Shown: one piece after another, positions 48,101 through 60,237 of the stretch
Layout: every line of letters starts with the position of its first letter
How positions within the stretch are numbered: the stretch's first letter is position 1
Source of the DNA: Tyto alba
Taxonomy: Eukaryota; Chordata; Aves; Strigiformes; Tytonidae
Assembly (NCBI RefSeq): GCF_018691265.1
Contig: NW_024881322.1
Span: 15,649,489 to 15,713,488, forward strand
Reading direction: 5' to 3'
Length of the DNA stretch: 64,000 nt
The notes under the pieces: model-generated
The model's database searches: none
Seen by the model: only the letters and a program-made list of their open reading frames with translations
Told to the model about the DNA's origin: nothing
Program-made: the position numbers and the translations under genes

Positions 48101-48829
48101 GGGTTTGTATTATTTGACTGCAACTATATAGGGAGAGTCTGAATATTTAATGGAGTATTGAATACTACATAACTTTTCCATGTATGAACGTGCAGAAGGT
48201 GTTTTGTTGGACTTGGTTTGTTTCTCAAACTCTCTGTAGGGTCAGAGATCATGTGCTGGAAATATTTTATACATGTTGTGTGGGTTTTAGGTAATTAATA
48301 CTTTATGCTTGCCCCTGAGATGTGGTAGTGGTTAAAACTCAATTAAGTGGTGATTATACTGAATGATGAATATTTCATTTATTTGGTTTGAAACAGTAAA
48401 TAAAATATAATGCTGCCATGCTGATTTTATTTCAAAAAACTTTATTAAGACAAGCACATTCAAAATCTGTTCAGTGTCATGAGTTTATTCTGCTGGAAGA
48501 ATGCAAATATTTCTTTGAGGACTTTTTAAAAGGGCTTTTGTTGTCTTGCTTTATAAGGATGCTTCTGGCACCTTTGTGAAGGCGTTTTGCCCTGTCACCT
48601 TCAGGTACAGACCAAAGTTGTGTTCTGTTCTCACTGTTTATTAACTGAGCTCTTGCTAATTGCAGGTTGAGAAATATGTGACTGCAAGAAATAAGATGGG
48701 TGAGACCAGTGTCCATCTGTAGCTTTACTTGGCCTGGGATGGTGGCAGAAAAGACCATGAGCCTACCCATTGTCCGAGGTCCAATCCCTTCGTACTACTT
48801 CAACATATGGATCACTTCAATCAGAGATA
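45191..48829. other. intronic/intergenic sequence, no gene seen
   Basis: No exon or clear transposon is visible. T homopolymers lie at 46,664-46,678 and 47,290-47,309. The rest is AT-rich single-copy-looking spacer. Confidence 0.5.
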
Positions 48830-49225
48830 TTAGGGTGTATCTCCCTTTTTATATTCTTTAATTACTGTTTTGGATCAGTCTTCCATGGGTTTGTCCAGTC
48901 CCTTTTGAATCTGTCTGCTTCTGCAATCTCTTGCAGCAACAGATTTCAGATTTTGTCTATCTGCTGCATAAAGAAGTATTTCTTAAACTAATTTCCTGCT
49001 AGGACAAGGGTCATTCATTGAAACTAATGTTACAGGGCTTGAAAAATGATAGCTCTGTATTCAGCCTCATTCAGCTATGCATTCAACCTTGCTCTTGCCC
49101 ATCACTCAGGCACCTGCTTTCCAAGTTAAAGGCTCCCAAACCTTTTAGGCCCTTCTTGAAAGGTAGCTGATCCATCTCATTTTTCATTGTGATTACTCTT
49201 CTCTGTACTTCTGACTCCTAGCTAC
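48830..49225 (-). mobile_element. ancient CR1-type LINE fragment
   Basis: The plus strand shows, in order, the landmarks of an old reverse-complement CR1: CCATGGGTTTGTCCAGTCCC and TTTTGAATCTGTCTGCTTCT; then GCAACAGATTTCAGATT and AAAGAAGTATTTCTTAAACT; then AGGCTCCCAAACCTTTTAGG; then GCTGATCCATCTCATTTTTC and CTCTTCTCTGTACTTCTGAC. The order matches the 3' half of ancient bird CR1 copies. It is AT-rich and heavily diverged, unlike the GC-rich younger copies at 26.6 and 35.7 kb. Confidence 0.7.
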
Positions 49226-49481
49226 AAGCACTTATTGGAAAGCAGAAATAAAGACTTGGAGGTTAAATTCTTAACGGAGAAATTGTTCACTAGTATCTGC
49301 TGAAAATTTGGGATTTTCCTCCTATATAGAAAAAGAGCTCAAACTGATCTTTAAAATAAAACCAATTTTCATTTCTAAGCTTTTAAGGAACTGTGTAAAA
49401 TTAACTTATTGGCTTGAGTTGGATTCCAGTAGTGTTACTGACTTTTCGTTGTAACTTACTCTGCATGGGGTTGTTAGTCGA

Positions 49482-50042
49482 TGTCATGATTTAACCCCAG
49501 CCGGCAACTCAGCCCCAGGCAGCCGCTCGCTCGCTCCCATTCCGGTGGGATGGGGGGGTGAATCAGAAGGGGAAAAGTGAGAAAACACATGGGTTGAGAT
49601 AGAGAGTTTAACAGGTAAAGCCAAAGCCACGCACACAAGCAAAGCAAAGCAAGGGATCCATTCCCCCCTTCCCACGGGCAGGCAGGGGCTCAGCCATGCC
49701 CGGGACAGCCGGGCTCCATCACGCGTGACGGGGGCTTGGGCAGGGAAACGCCATCCCTCCCAACGTGCCCCCTTCCTCCTCCTCCTTCCCCAGCTCGGTA
49801 TGCTGAGCATATGTCCTGTGGGCTGGGGTGTCCCAGCTGTGCCCCCCCAGCTCCCTGTGCCCCCCCAGCCTACTTGTGGGTAGGGTGAGGATCAGAAAAG
49901 GCCTTGAGGCTGTGTGAGCGCTGCTCAGCAGGGACTGAAACATCCCTGTGTTATCAACACTCTTTCCAGCACAAATCCAAACTACAGCCCCATATTAATT
50001 ACTATGAAGAAAATTAATTCTACCCCAGCCAAAACCAGCAAA
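49482..50042 (-). mobile_element. solo LTR, same family as the 2.2-kb provirus
   Basis: On the minus strand it begins near TTTGCTGGTTTTGGCTGGGG (first bases mutated from TGTG) and ends GGGGTTAAATCATGACA. It is almost identical to 2,192-2,742 over most of its length. No primer site or internal sequence adjoins it, so it is a solo LTR. The flanks GTCGA (49477-49481) and GTGAA (50043-50047) match at only 3 of 5 bases, so the target duplication is not convincing. Confidence 0.85.
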
Positions 50043-50047
50043 GTGAA

Positions 50048-52099
50048 GTAAAGGACTTTTCAACACAGAGGGCTAAAGGCCGTGAAACCTATCTTGAAAA
50101 GTATGGATTGACTCTACCTTGTGAAGCTTTATTGCTTTTGATAGGGCTGGCCAGAGGGTAAATTAGTGTGTGTTCACCTCCTGTGCCAGCACTGAGAAAG
50201 AGAGAAACTAGACAAGCATAATTTTCAAAACTCAGTGCTCAGAGGTTTGCTTGTGCATGCCTGTAGGAAGAGATGGACAGATTTTAGCCTGAAGGACTGT
50301 GGATAAGTGCAGCTGTCAGAAGATGGTTGGAATACACGTACCGCTTCTGCAGCAAACGCTTATCTCCCTTCTGTGGCATGAGCATCAGGAGGAAGGCTGC
50401 TTATCATCACGACTGACTTGCAAGAGCTCTACTGCATAAATGGAAGTTTTATCATGTGAGTTCTAGCTCCCTGTTTAGGAGTAAGTTTTGTTTCCTATAG
50501 CTGTACTGCCATGGTATCTTCCACTGGCGTACCAAGCAACATGGTTAACGTGTCCTATGGTGTTTTTTCCTCTCAAAGGAGAAGGCTTGGTGGCAGAGCT
50601 CTTTGGTTGGGTGTGTTGGTTTGTCAATGTACATATCGTACACTTTTTTTTTTTTGAAAATGGCAAAGACAGGGAGTTACATTGTGCATTTGGAAAGAAA
50701 AGCAGTGGTGTTTGTGAAGGTTTCTGTCTGTCTTTCAGCAAGACTTAAGGGATCATAGAGTTTAGACTTGGACCACTATCAGGGAGGAAGCTTATCTCAC
50801 CCTGCTTTCTCTAAGATGAGCTAAGATGATCTGCTGGAGCCTTGTGCCAAGTTGGGTAAGACAGTGACCCAGAATCAGATGGGCAAGATCACCCAGCTGG
50901 GTCATCTTCCAGTGAGCTGAGTGACTCTTCAGATAAGAGGCTCAGGCTATGGAAAGGTTCTTAAGCTCAGTTTTGTCTTATCTGAAGCTGCTGCAGAGAG
51001 TGGAGTGAAATTGGGGTTTTTTTGGTTTGTTTTGAGGCTTTTGCGGGGGGGCGGGGAGGGCCAATGGTGGTCTTTTTTGTAGCCCGTGTTGTTGAGGGAA
51101 TGAGCATTGATACTTGGTGCCTGTTGGATTTTCTCAGGCACTGATGCCTTTATGGTATATCACAAACAACTATTAGTGCTGTAGTCAAACTGAGAGGTGG
51201 CAAAGGCCAAGACATAGTCTGCAGGATGAAGTGGGACTTCCAGGCTCTTGGGGTCACTTAACTGTCCTCTGCCTTTGAAGCTGCAGGCAAATTTGACCAC
51301 TTGAAGATGTGTATGGAGAGTCAGAGATGAATGGAAAAATCCTCAAAAGACATTCTGCTGCCCGTTTTGTCTTCCTTATCTAATCCTGTCACCACAGTGG
51401 CACTGCTGTGGTCACAGTGGTGAGACGCGGCTGGAACGGAAAATCATCTGCTGATTGTTAGCATTCGCATCCATCTCACTTTTACCCATTTCAGTAGTGC
51501 TCTAAATAAAGGAAATTGATCCTTCTGAGCCTTAATTTGATTATCTGGACACAAACTGCTGGAGAAAGAACTGGATTATATGCTTTGATCTCTGTTATTT
51601 CAAACAGATTACATAGTTGGGCTGTTAACAACTAATACTTCTACGGGTGTATCTTACATTAAATATTGTAAATCAAAGTTCAGCTGCTAGGGATCTTCAT
51701 GGTGGGTGGCTGTGTTTTGTTTTTTTTTTTTTTTAATATGAGCTCCAGGTGAACCTATAGTAACTGTAAGTTTGCTCATCAATATAGAGGTTTCTTTCAT
51801 AAATCATATACCCATGATTTTAGGGTTCCTTGTAGAAAAACAAGAAGTTGGGTACCACTTCCTCAGGGACATGCTGCTGCTTCTATCTGCTCATTCTTTT
51901 AAATTCAAATACATGCAATCTGTTTCACATAGGTCTTTGTAAATCTTAGTTTACCTACATTTTGCTGATGTGTGGCTAGGCATGTTTTTTTGAGCAGCAC
52001 TGTTTTAAGGACACCTGATACTTGAAATCAGAGAGCTAAGGTTTGTATGTCATGTAAATAAAGAGTGGTTTTTTACCATGCTTTAGCCAGTAGCTAGTT
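50048..52099. other. intronic/intergenic sequence, no gene seen
   Basis: No exon or transposon is visible. There is a short direct repeat CTAAGATGA / CTAAGATGA near 50,811-50,828 and T runs at 50,645-50,655 and 51,720-51,734. GGGATCATAGAG at 50,750 recalls a CR1 tail, but nothing after it fits. Confidence 0.5.
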
Positions 52100-52235
52100 G
52101 AATGAATGACATGTGAAATTCAAGCGTAGAAATCTTGGTTTGATCCCAGCTCTAAATTTTTCTGAGACTTTGGGCTATGGATACACTTTCTCTTTTTCAT
52201 TTGTGATGAATTGGAAATAGTACTATATCACTAAT
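52100..52235 (+). repeat. ancient MIR/CORE-type SINE
   Basis: A B-box-like GGTTTGATCCCAGCTCT starts at 52137. It is followed by TCTGAGACTTTGGGCTATGG, ACACTTTCTCTTTTTCATTT and GTGATGAATTGGAAATAGTA. This order parallels the MIR consensus (GGTTCGAATCCCAGCTCT, then TGTGACCTTGGGCAAGTCAC, then CTCAGTTTCCTCATCTGTAA). It is old and diverged but colinear. Confidence 0.5.
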
Positions 52236-52302
52236 CCTCTACTTAGTTCCAAGGTCTCTTCAAAATTGTTCTACAAATTAACGAATGTCACTTTAATGCT
52301 TT

Positions 52303-52435
52303 AAAAAAAAAAAAAAAAAAAAAAAGATTGACAGCTTAATGCCAAAGGAAGTCCCATCTGTTTACATGGGGCCAGAAAATCAGGTAGCAAACTTGTCAAT
52401 GTAGAGGGGATTGAAGGAAAAAAAAAAAAAAAAAA
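52303..52435. repeat. pair of A homopolymers
   Basis: Runs of 23 A (52303-52325) and 18 A (52418-52435) lie 92 bp apart. The intervening sequence is not a recognised SINE or LINE. Confidence 0.9.
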
Positions 52436-52481
52436 GAAAATCACAGTTTCTGTAACACCAATAGTGGTGACATGTTGAGAA

Positions 52482-53198
52482 CTAGATCCCAAATGAATAT
52501 ATTTCTAGGCTTGTGAGGCTAATGTGCTCACTGTGGGTACTTGGTATTTGTTGACACTGCACTCCAGGGAAGACTTGCAGAGACACAGGGGCAGGAACAG
52601 TAGTGTTTAGTTGGGGTAGAGTATCAGAAATGAAACTGATGTGAGATTCCTTGATGCTTCTGTTGTTTTCTTGGTGTTCATGATGCTGCAAGATGTTCTT
52701 GCTTTGCTGCTGCTTGAATGAAAACGTAAATAGGGTAGTCAGAGTAAGACTCTTTGCATCCCTGCCCTATTGTCCTGGTCCTTGTGTTTTCTTCCTAAAT
52801 CCACCCTAATCTTCAAATAAATCTGTGAGGTTCTCCATAAGCCTCCTTCGTACTGCTTTTTCCCGTAACAGCTTGGAAAGGCTTTCACTAAACACCTGCA
52901 ATTTCCTCCCTTGCTTTTCTGCAGGTCCCACCACGGCCTCTATGCCATGAATGCAACACCTGACAGCAGCTGGGCGGCTGTATCGAGACCGTTTGCTGTC
53001 ATGACAAGGAATATTGCTTCCTTGTTTGCTTGCACCCTCTGCTTGCATCTTCCTTTCTGTTGCTTCTTTTGTTTTAGATTTTGATAGTCCCTCTGCCCTT
53101 TTTGTGTAGTGATTGTGCAGCAACGTCCTGATTAGGGCTTCTAGATGCAACCAATGAAAAATATGAACTAGTAGCCATCCTGACATACTTTCTATCAA
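52482..53198 (-). other. long, nearly open minus-strand frame, possibly a pseudogene
   Basis: One minus frame runs about 239 codons with only two internal stops (TAG at 52806-52808 and TAG at 52767-52769). The upstream 130 codons end in a charged, protein-like stretch, KLLREKAVRRRLMENLTDLF followed by ED. The downstream part contains HEHQENNRSIKESHISFISD. I recognise no family. There are no splice sites, poly(A) tail on the correct strand or promoter to support a gene. A chance ORF pair remains the simplest explanation. Confidence 0.15.
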
Positions 53199-55925
53199 AC
53201 TCTACTTTTGGTGACTTTGTTTCCCCTTCGTTTTTTTCTGTGGTGCTAAGCACAGCAAACAGCTACTTCTACCAGCAGAAACTTGGGAGAACTGACTTCC
53301 CACTGTTCATTTTCCCTTCAGTCCATATGGATTTCTCCTTAGGTCTAGGGGCAGATGCACTATGCCTGCACACTTGTATAACACACCGTTGCTTGCTTTT
53401 CTGCCCTGAACTCATAATGAAATAACCTAAATGATTATAAAAGCTTTAGCACCAGCTTCATTTCATTTTAATAGACCAATAAAAGCAACCAGTGTGCAAG
53501 CTGCTGGCTCCAGTACTCCTGCATAAGCCATTAGCAAAACAACATTACTGGCTCTTGACAAAGAAAAGCAGCACTGACAAATCCAAGAATTTGCTCTGAA
53601 AAGAAGTTGACCAAGTGCCAGTGAATCTAGAGACCCACTCTTATGCATGCTGGCTGCCATGAGCTCTTTGTTTGAGGTTGAGAAGTCGGCACTTTCTCAT
53701 AATTTGTTTTACATTCTGGGTTATTCTTTCTTCTGTAAATACCCTTTGCAGTGTTTCCAGCAATGCTGGCAACTGCCCAGGTGCCGGAGGAGCTTTCCCA
53801 GTTAACTTGCATGCACAGAGACCTGACAGGTTTTGCATTTTATGCGTGAGACTGGCTCACCTGGCTGCCTCTTATGCTCTCCCCCTGCAAATACTAGCAG
53901 CTAATGTATTTACAACATTATACCCCAGGCACAGTGTGTTGCCTTTGAAGGGCCGGAATCTCCCCATAAGGCCCGAAGTTGCCCCAAGATGTCCCTGCTA
54001 CAAGGCCCCTGGTTACCTTGCTGGCTGTGGGGAGGTGTGAGAGGAAGCATGCCCATCTCATGGGACCCAGCACGTGGAGCCTTCCGGACTGAGCAACAGC
54101 AAAAAAATCCTGGGATCTCTGTATTTATTGAAGGTTTGTTAAGGGTGATCATACAATCAGTGTATTGTGTTTTTCAAGGGATACAAAAACTGTAAAACTA
54201 CCTATTAACCCTCATCAAACATTAACTTAGTACCATCTGCTTATGTAGTATCTTCTAGTGTTTTGCCATGTTTAAGAAACAAAAGGACTGCTCAAGCACT
54301 GGGCAGCCAGTGGTGTGGTTTCAGACAGGGCTACCTGTCAGTGTGATTGCAACCTGGTACTTTCTGGTGAATGATAAAACTCCCAGCTGGGCTGGTCAGA
54401 AGACCCCAGCTCTGCTGGCACCCTTTTTGTTGGATGGTTTGTGGTTATGCTCTGCCTAAACCCTCTGCAAAGGCAATACATGGTCTGAGAGATTTGGTCC
54501 CCTCTTTCCTGTCTCTTCCTTCATTTTCCTTCTTTCAAGCTGAAAAAAGCCCCTACCTTTTTAATTTCACTTGCTGAATTTAAAGATGTCATGATCACTC
54601 TTTTTCAGGAAAAGCTTTCAGCATTTCAAACTGTCCTAAGACATTCACCGAGTATGGACATTCCCCAAAACATCTGGTCAGCTGGAACAATTTAAAAATG
54701 CAGTATCAGCTAGAACAAGGCTTGCTGGAAGAGAGATGTAGATGACTTCACAGCGAGTGAGAGGATAAGAGAGAGGATGAAATGATCCCGAGACAGAGCT
54801 TGGGAAAATAATTACTCCTTCTATTGTGTGTTATGTTCTAGTAGTTGTGTGTTAGGTACAAGTAAAGGAACTGAGACTTCTGTGCCCCTATAACCTGGAA
54901 GAGCATTTAATAAGTTCATATGGACTCCCTTCCATCTCCTTGCTTTTGCAGAAATGGGTGAACAGCACAGCACCATCACTTTTCCCTTCTGTCCAGATTT
55001 TGTTTCCCTGTTAAGATTTGTTTCACTGTACCTACAGAACATCTGCCAATCACCTAGGTGGGTGTGGTTGCATGTATACATTTGATTTTTTTTTTTAATT
55101 AATATTTTTCTGTGATTCATTTGTGTTCAGCAGTGTCATTGGCAATAATCTGAGAGTTCATGATCTGGTGTCCTGGTCCCATGTGCTTCTGTACTTGCTT
55201 CTTTTGGTGGATCTTTGTAGTCATGAACATTTGAAGAATGCTCATCCTATTCTTTCCAGTCTCCTGATGTCTGTTCTGTTTTAAAGGAAATGTTTAATGT
55301 ATTAAGAATGCTTTTACTATGGCAGCTAGACCTTAAATATACATTTTTTTTTTTTTTTGGTAGAGGTGTTCTAAAATAGGAGAAGAGTTTCCAAATTGTC
55401 ATCCTTAAGCTCTCAGTGCATTGTGGATTTGTTATTTTTAGTAATCCTTGCCATTTAGCTGTCAGTCTCAACATTGGTGATCATCTTCTCTCCCACCAAG
55501 ATCAGCTGCTAGAGTCAAGGGGTTATGATTACTTCCGTGAACGAACAGGCAGCTTTCTAGCCTGGTGGTTGCAGACAAAAAAGTATGACATTTCATTCTC
55601 TTTGAACAGAGTTATAAAAGGTCAACACAAAGACATACCATGTAAAGAATTCCAACAGAGTCTCACTGCAAAACCCTACTAATTTTGGTTTCAAAGTGAT
55701 GACTTTCTCCCAATGATGTTTCCTTTCCTTTCTTTTTATTTGAATGAACATTATACTGTTCCAAGAGCGGTCCACGTGGATGTGCCTGCAAGTCACTGAG
55801 TCATCTCACAGATGTAGTCATTCTGGATGTAGGGTTTTGTCTTTTCCTTGCAAAGTACTGTATGAACATGAGGCTGTGGTAAAACAGCTTTATGGTGCAG
55901 GGCTTTTTCTTTTTCCTTCCGGCTG

Positions 55926-55944
55926 CCCCCCCCCCCCCCCCCCC
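55926..55944. repeat. 19-base C homopolymer
   Basis: An uninterrupted C run lies between CCGGCTG and AACTTTCCC. It has G-quadruplex potential on the minus strand. Confidence 0.9.
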
Positions 55945-56476
55945 AACTTTCCCTGAAAGCAAAACATAGTTAGCCCTTTAGTTGCGTTACCTGGTAGTAC
56001 TGAAAGCTTCTGGCTGGACTAGGCTTGAAGTGTGAAGAACATCCTCTAGTTGTAAAGGTTTCCAAACTGTCATACAAGTACCACTGATGGCACATGAGCT
56101 AGTCCAGATGGCTGCAGATACTGCCTGCTTGTGCACGTGTAGGGTCCGTTCCTATTGATGTAATGCCAACTAAGCTCTCCTTCTGAAACCTCCGTATTAA
56201 GTGGGTTGTTGGAGCTCAGTGGTGACCAAGTCTCGTTTCGCCCCTTCCACTCATCACCTTCATGTTGCAGCGTGTGCAGGGGTGTTGCTGTAATGCCAGG
56301 TGGGCGATTCTGTCTGTGGAGTCGTTTCCTCTGTTTTCCTTGTTTGTCTTTTTACCTAGTTCTGCAGTTGCTCTGCAGCACGGGCGGTTGCTTACATTAT
56401 TGGTAGCCCTGATACCAAACTTAAAAGCTGAATAAAATCACTTTTGTGGTCTAGTTTGGTGTTTTGTTTGTGGTTT

Positions 56477-56506
56477 TTTTTGTTTGTTTGTTTGTTTGTT
56501 TGTTTA
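56477..56506. repeat. TTTG tetranucleotide repeat
   Basis: A T run is followed by about six TTTG units and then TTTATTCC. It is a simple repeat and likely length-variable. Confidence 0.9.
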
Positions 56507-59500
56507 TTCCTTTGGAGAGAAAATTGTTTCAGCAAGCTGGTATCTTCTCAGAGAAACATGCACTGAGTGGACCCTCTGTGAGAGTGCTGAGTAGCAACTG
56601 TGTCTGCTTCAAACCATGAAGGCCCTGTCTTTTGGCACTGGGGACTACAGCCTATAGGTCTTTACCTAGCTGGATACCTTGATTTATTTATTGTCCTGTG
56701 ATGTGGCCTAATATCCACAAACCTCTGTCATGGGAGCAGACACGCATGCAGGGAGGAAGCTGCGGACAGCCAAAATAATTAATCCAACGTGGATAACGAG
56801 TTCAGCTGTATTACTGCTGTCTCCATAGTCACCAGAGGGATGTGGCTTTTCTTCATTAAACAGCAGGAGGAAGGACCCAAGACACTTTCAATGAGCAGGT
56901 TGAGGTCCCAAAAGCCTGAGGAACAGCTGGAAAGTGAGCTGTCTCCCTCAGGCCCTCTCCCCATTGTTTTGTCCCTTTACAGAAGATTTCCCCCAGATCC
57001 ACCTGGCTGCTTTTCTCCACGCCGGGGCTGTGGGATGGAGCGCAGTGCTGTCAGCAGCAGCGACGTGCTTCGCCACATCTGCGCCCTCGGTCGCCTTTGG
57101 TTTAGAGCTCCTCCTGTTCTTTACCTGCAGGAAGGCACGGGGCTGCCTGTGAAACTATTCTTTATGGTCGGTTTTCAACCCAACCAACCTAACTTCTTCC
57201 CCACCTCAATCATGTTCCCTAGGCAGTGTATTTCATACCGAACCAGTCTCTGATCTAGTGAGCGTTGGATTGAGCCTTTGCTTTTGCTAGGAAGGATAAT
57301 GCCACTTGCCTTGCCCAGCGACAGGGAAGTCTTGCCAAAGGCTGGGCTGTTGGGGTCTTTTTTTTTTTTTTTCATCTCCCCAGTGTAGATTAAAACTGTT
57401 TCTGAGCATAATAGAGGGGTCTTGGCAATGTTGCAAGATTTTGACTTTTTTTAAATTTTTTTTTCTCCCTTTTTAAAACCGCTATTTATCATGTTTTAAA
57501 TTTTGCTCTGCCAGTGGGCCCTTAAGAAGAGAACGGGCTCTTTTTTCACTAAATATTACCTGCTGAATGCTCTGGCTTTGACCTCTAGCTGTGCCTTTAT
57601 GCACACAAATGAGGCAAATGAAGCCCAACAGAGATAGAAGCTCAGTATTTTCAATTATAATCAACAGTTGCCCAATTTCCCTGATACTTCTGAGCTTTGA
57701 ATTTTACTCCTGTACCTAAGTCTTAATTTTTCCTTCATACTTCTTCACTACTCATGGATGTTGCATGTGGATTTATGAGCATTGGGTCTCTATTAATTCT
57801 GCTCAGTCCAGTTTGTAAGCAAATAAGCATGAGAAGATGCTTTGCAGATGAAGACAGAGCTGCAAGAGACGTGACTAAATCAGCATTTCTGCTGCATCTT
57901 GACTTCAGTGCTTCAGAAATGGTTTTGGTATTCAGATGCTGCTTTAGTTTTTAGATTCTCCTTGACAAGTTTGAGCCATGTTTTGTTTCATTTCTGTTCC
58001 CTACAAATACCAAGTACTTTATTCCTTTGTTTTGTACTAAACCAGGGAAATCTACTCATCCAAACTATAGACAAGTTGGCTAAAGACTTTATTCAGGGAG
58101 ATAAGCAAGCGAAACCTCCCTGTGTAATGCATTTCACACCAGAAACACTCAATACTTAAAATAGAAAGGAAAATCAGCTCTTCAGCTGTAAAAATGTTTT
58201 CTACTTCATGAATTTTTATTAAACACGCTTTTTTCCTGCTATACATGTTAGCAAGTCTGTGAGCCTGATCTAGTCATCTGGTGAGTCGACTAATAATTTC
58301 AAATGAGAAAGAGAAAACAGGAGAAAATGCTTGGTGTGGACATCCAGTGGTCTACATCCTATTGTCCTCCTGCCCTTTCTCTGCTCGCTGTAGTCGTTGA
58401 CTTGCCTTTGGCATTTGTATGAGCTGAAATATCTGCCTCCCGCTCAGATTGCCTTGTGCCAGGACTGAAACTGGAGCATATTGTTCCATCATTAAATGGG
58501 CAATGTTGAGTACTTGGAAAATTAACAACAGCTGCAAGTTCTTCAGCTATTTTTATTTGTACTGTGGCTATAATTTTTCTACTGTGTTTGTGCTGAAGTC
58601 AGAAGAGGAAAGGAAAATAGATCCCCCAAGAGGCTGACTTTTTGTTTTTAATTAAAAAAAAGGCCCTGCCAAACAAACAGTACCAAGGGCAGCCTAGCAG
58701 TTTATTCAGTGTTATGTGGGCCCCTCAGTCTGGTTGCTGGTATGACTTTCTGGGGTTTTTAGTAGCACCTCGGCACGTGGTGAGGTGTAAGCGGCACCTT
58801 CCATGGTCAGTGCTCTACTTGAAATGTCCTACTGCTAATAGCATTTGTCTTAACTTTTTGTAGAGATTGGTGGCAGCAAAGCAGTTTTCTGTTTTATGCT
58901 CCTAGCCAGAAACATACGCCTAAATTCACAGCAGCCACTCCGTTCAGCAGTCTTTGGATGAGGCCCTAAAATCAAGCTAAGAAAGCTAAAGAGGATGATT
59001 GTAAACCAGGATTTCTTAAGTAGCCTTTAACAGTCCAGTGACTCGGATTTCTTCCCAGAAGTCATATGACCATGAGTCAGGAATGACAGGGCAGAGCCCA
59101 CGTTTTAAAACGAAAGGTCAGTGTGGATCCATGAATTGGCACCTTGCCCTGGTGCCAGAGGGTTCAGGCTCCTGCTCTTCTCAGGCCCCTGCCGCGCCTG
59201 GCAGCTCTGGGGTCATGATGGGGAGGTAGCACAGCCTTTGGGGGTGGTGCTTTTTGAGCACCTGGCATGAATATACCTCCCAAGGAGTTAGGATGTCCTC
59301 TTGAAGTTTGAAATTTACCAAGAAACAGCAGCTGGAAGGGTCGCTGAGGAGGAAGAATTATGGTTTTGCTTAATCTGTGGCCACTTTAATATTCTAACTA
59401 AGCATTTGGTGAATGACTGAGTGAGTGAGAGGAAGCCCATCCTGAAGCATTACCCTTTCTGAAAGTACAAGAAGATGCTCCTTAGAAGCCTTGCCACTGA

Positions 59501-60209
59501 GCACAAACCAGACATAAGTGCATTGTTTGTTTATTTGAAAAGCAATTTAGCAAGAATGTTTTTTGTTTTGGTTTGTTTTTGTTTTTTTTTTTTTTTTTTC
59601 CCTTTAACTGCAGAGAGGTGGTCCAATTCTTTTGGCTTTTTATGTGACCCAACTCAGGGCAAGACATCCATTCCTTAGGCTGGACATAGTTTTAAAAAAA
59701 TGCATTCCACTGTGGGAATTCATAGCCATTCCTTTAAAAATGTTGAAATTATGTTGGAATATTTCTAGATTTGAGTGGAACCAAATGAGGGAGGTGGTTT
59801 GCTTTTCTTACTCAGTAACCTGAAACTTTTTAAGGGTAAAGCCAAACCCCTTCCCCCTAACACTGTGCACATGCTCAGCTTCACTACGGTGAATACTAAC
59901 ACAGGGTCCTCTTAGTATATGGAGTCCTACTGACATATTTGAAGGACTGAGACATTATTTGGTATCTGATGTCTGATTTGGGAGTCTGTAAACCAGGGGT
60001 AAAGATTTCTGCTGCTCCCTTAGTGAAACAACTTTATTGACATGAGCTGGCACCACCTCATTTAAACTATTGGAAGTTTTTATCATTCCATTGAAAAAGA
60101 ACAATGTCATGGCAAAAGTGAGCCAAGGCAAGCAACCTCTCGATGCTGAGGTGCCAGGCTTTCCTTTCCCAAATGAGAGGTTAAGCACACAACAAAACAA
60201 AGTGTTTTC

Positions 60210-60237
60210 TTTTTTTTTTTTTTTTTTTTTTTTTTTT
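60210..60237. repeat. 28-base T homopolymer
   Basis: An uninterrupted run of 28 T follows GTGTTTTC and precedes CCCCTTGCAC. No transposon body is recognised beside it. Confidence 0.95.

Noticed and set aside
50750..50940. Possible CR1 tail (GGGATCATAGAG)
   Set aside because: Only a few bases recall the CR1 terminus. The following sequence does not continue the CR1 order.
52418..53198. Processed retrocopy on the minus strand with poly(A) tail
   Set aside because: The A run at 52,418-52,435 is on the plus strand. A minus-strand retrocopy would need a T run there.
56789..57253. 154-codon ORF
   Set aside because: I see no recognisable domain, no acceptor/donor frame and no promoter. The length is within what chance gives in a window of this size.
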